Shown piece by piece: positions 61,001 through 64,000 of a stretch of DNA of 64,000 bases. The DNA is from Cordia subcordata (taxonomy: Eukaryota > Streptophyta > Magnoliopsida > Boraginales > Cordiaceae). Made by a program: the position numbers and the translations under genes. The stretch spans positions 26,903,001 through 26,967,000 of the forward strand of contig JAPTOF010000002.1 of NCBI GenBank assembly GCA_028554755.1, written 5' to 3'. Position 1 is the first letter of the stretch. Each line of letters opens with the position of its first letter. Below the pieces are notes generated by a model. The model had not been told where the DNA came from. It did not search any database and saw nothing but the letters and a program-made list of their open reading frames with translations.

Positions 61001-64000
61001 ATCTGATTGGGTGCATTGAAGCATTTTCAGGCTCAAGAATTGGAGGCAAACAAAATAGAACTTTTACAGACTTGCAAATCTGATATACAGTTGTGGCAAC
61101 ATGTTATTGCTTTGTTTTGTTTTAGCTTTTTTCTATTTTTCAAAGCTTTGAACTTTGGGGGGATTGGGCGTGGTGTTATGGTTATGGTTTTTAAGTGTTG
61201 GGTTCTGGGTTTGGTTTTTGTTGGTTGAGCGTCTTAAATATCATCGAGTCCCTATTAATGGCCGCCAGCACGTGGTGCCTCCCTCACCCCCCCCCCCTTT
61301 GCGTAGCTGCCATCTACCTTCATTTGCTACAATAACAATAATAATAATAATAACAGGACGAGTAATAATAACAGCAGAAGTCAAGCGCGACTCATCGCTT
61401 GAGTTTGATCGCAATTTCCTTTTTAAAATGAGTATTTTCGATTTACCTGGTACCCTGTATTAAGAATCGATTGCGTAGTCAAAATTTGTTAATTAATGGT
61501 CAGAACCAGTTGTTTTGGAGATCAAGTTCTATTAATTGGATTTCTCTTTTCACAAAAAAATAAATAAATAATAGTACTAATACTATGAGTAATATTTTTT
61601 GTCATTCTACTTTATTGCATAGATATTATTTTGTTTGTGTATGTTTAATTAGTATATTAAAGAAAAATAAGAAAATGTTTAATTTAACTAACCAACTAAA
61701 CATAAATGTAAGTGATAACATTTGAATGCTGACTATAACATAATAATATCTATCATTATTCAAATAACAAACACGTAGATGGGCAAAAGATGCAATTATA
61801 TGTGTGTATCATACAAGTACTGGCCTTTAAGACTATGAATTTTAGTCTGGGAAAAGTAACATTATACTCATTTTCTCTTCTTCTTTTTTTTCAAATGTAA
61901 CATTTACCGTTTTAGTCTTTAATTTTTATTTTTTTTTACAAAAATGTTTGCAATATATACCATTTTGTTAACATTTTTATTTATGTTGATCTGTAAACCT
62001 TTTCAAAGAATTTAGGATTAGAATTATAATTAGAGATATCACGAAAGTATTATATATATTTTTGACAAATTGAAGATGTTACGATGTTGTTCACCCATTT
62101 TTTTTTTTTTTGGATCTATAAGAGATTGAATGTCGCCATGATGCCGAATGGTCCTCCTACTAAAAACGAAAAAAACAAAACAAAACAAAAACAAACCTAG
62201 AATTATGTTGGCCTGTTTTGTAATTTGTACGTTGATTGTAAGAACGTAGAAACTTTGGCGTGTGTTGACCGAGAAATTTGGTGGCGTAGTCGACCAAACT
62301 TTCTCTTCTTGGATTTTTTTTCTCTTTTTTTTTTTTTTTTTGTTTACAAAGTTGAGTTGCTTCATCACAACTTTTTCAAACTCTTTTTTTTTTCCTTTTT
62401 TTTTTCCTATTTCTGATGTGATAAGAATTTGTGATCTGTTTTTGGCATGTTTGAATATATAATTTTATTTGTAGGTGACTGACAGGAGTTGTGATGATGG
62501 GTAGAAATTAAAATGAGTGGGTATTAATGTGCATGGGGCGTGGTGGCGGTGATGGAGTTGAGTTATGGTTGGAGGTTAGGTACGTCCATGCATTCCTCAC
62601 CTCATTTCCATAAGTCTCAATTCAATGTGTCAATTTTTTTGTGGGGAGCTTGTAGATTAGGTTATCTTGTTATTACCAATTCATTGAGAATCCCATCTTT
62701 CATGACTACAGTGTTTGTTGTCACATTTCATCTGAATTCTATCTAGTTCGGGAAAAGTTCTTCGATTAGGGTTTATATTTCAAGTTAGTTCGAAATCTGT
62801 TCTATGAATTTAACAGCGTAATTTATTTTTATTTAGAATAGTCCCTTAATTTCTTCTATACATGCAAAATTTATCACTCTAAATGGCCTGTTCAAGGGTT
62901 TTTTTTTAATAAAAGCACTTTTTTGTGAAAAAAAGTATATTAATTATTTGGCTAGACCCATAAAAAGTTGAAATCTTCAAAAAAAAAAAAGTTCAAATAT
63001 AACTTTTTCTCTTGCATCAAAATCTTTTGCTTTTATCACACCAAAATCTTTAATTTTTCAGAAAAAAATTTAAAATTTATTAAAAATACTTCTAAAAAAT
63101 CAATGCAAATGTGTCCTAACTCAAATAATACAATTCTTTGCAACTAAAGATGTGTATTCAACAATAATTTAATGATACTTTCAATGGACATGTATAGTTG
63201 ATAGAAGTTTGTCGCTTTTATTCGTTTTATTCAACTCGGAACTTTCCCTAAGCAGTTTCTAGTTCTCTGTACGTGACTGATTGAAAGTTAAATATAGGAG
63301 AGAAGAAAATGACAAGAATACTACGTGTCTAGTGCATATGGGTCCTAAAATATTCGATATCTCTTGTTATACCATTCATCCTAAATAGCTTGTATCCACA
63401 TAACATGTGTACCTGTTCATATATTTGTATTATATATTTATAATTTTTAAATATTTATAATTTTTATATTATGCGTCACAATTTTTATATGTTCACAATA
63501 TTTATATTACATATTCATAATTTTTAAAACGCTATATGTTTGCAATTTTTATGCATTCATAATTTTTATTTATTCATAATTTACATTTTATTTTTATATT
63601 ATATGTTCACAATTTTTATTTTTTCACAATTATTATTTTTATGAGTTCGTAACTTTTATATTAGATATTCATAGCTTCTCACCGACACGTTCATAGAGAA
63701 TTATAAGCACACTTGCTCAATGTCACGCTCTGCATTGCTCTAGCTAACAAGATCTACCATTCCGTGTGAGATAGTCACCACCGTGCCACCACCACATAGC
63801 ATGACAGATCAATCATCATAATAAGTTTCGGTAATTTGTTATTCAAAAATTCAAGTTTCGCGATCTAATATGGTGAGAAAGCAAATGATAACATGAAAGA
63901 GAATAGTCTTCCAACAAAAAAACTCCTTGTTCATCTCTTGTAGATAGTTTACTAGATCTAAGAATGGATGACGATGATGGAGATGCCTGCATTTTGTTTA
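61001..64000. other. Upstream region of ACC1 and intergenic DNA
   Basis: The presumed ACC1 promoter lies around 60.95-61.45 kb, with a C-run (about 61288-61298) and several ata/ataataataa repeats. No gene is supported beyond it. A MITE-like A/T-armed element is likely at about 62890-63120 (ggcctgttcaag ... gcaaatgtgtcc). A degenerate minisatellite covers 63420-63670. Confidence 0.45.
63420..63670. repeat. Degenerate minisatellite related to 34320-34530
   Basis: Units of about 20-28 bp of the type ttcataatttttatattatat recur roughly ten times with variation, alternating 'ttcacaattttt' and 'ttcataattttt'. Confidence 0.6.

Noticed and set aside
1..64000. CRISPR arrays, rRNA or tRNA genes, bacterial operons
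   Set aside because: No regularly spaced repeats with unique spacers, no rRNA or tRNA-like sequence, and the gene structures are those of a plant nucleus.

Overview
The window is nuclear DNA of a eudicot plant. The evidence is AT-rich sequence with long intergenic stretches, small exons bounded by GT/GC...AG introns, complete plant-type sulfate transporter and cytosolic acetyl-CoA carboxylase genes, many small inverted-repeat transposons, and a decayed plant pararetrovirus. The species cannot be named from the sequence alone.

Layout: (1) 1986-6983, minus strand: an intact 12-exon group 3 sulfate transporter, closest in motif to SULTR3;3. (2) About 9538-18990, plus strand: an endogenous caulimovirid (pararetrovirus). 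It holds movement protein, coat protein with zinc knuckle, protease/reverse transcriptase/RNase H, a fourth reading frame, a TATA promoter and a leader-like structured segment. All of its reading frames are broken. A 1.83 kb LTR-like element sits between coat protein and protease. (3) About 19.0-39.4 kb: transposon-rich intergenic DNA with tandem duplications, AT microsatellites, MITE-like elements, a 0.6 kb TRIM-like element and a probable untranslated leader exon. (4) 39384-42873, plus strand: an intact 13-exon group 1 (high-affinity type) sulfate transporter. (5) 44909-45376, minus strand: a small intronless J-domain protein, probably plastid-targeted. (6) 46653-60160, minus strand: a complete 31-exon homomeric acetyl-CoA carboxylase (ACC1 type, 2265 codons). 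(7) 60.2-64 kb: its leader region and intergenic DNA.

The two sulfate transporters are divergently oriented about 32 kb apart. They belong to different subfamilies yet share almost every intron position and exon length, so they are old paralogues rather than a recent tandem copy. ACC1 makes malonyl-CoA in the cytosol for fatty-acid elongation and flavonoids; nothing in the sequence ties it functionally to the transporters. The virus copy is about 7.6 kb once the LTR is subtracted, close to one full caulimovirid genome, and is opened inside the movement-protein gene. I see no CRISPR array, rRNA or tRNA gene. No wholly new system is evident. The most unusual items are the virus/LTR composite, the leader stem-loops, the TRIM-like element and the GC-AG intron in ACC1.
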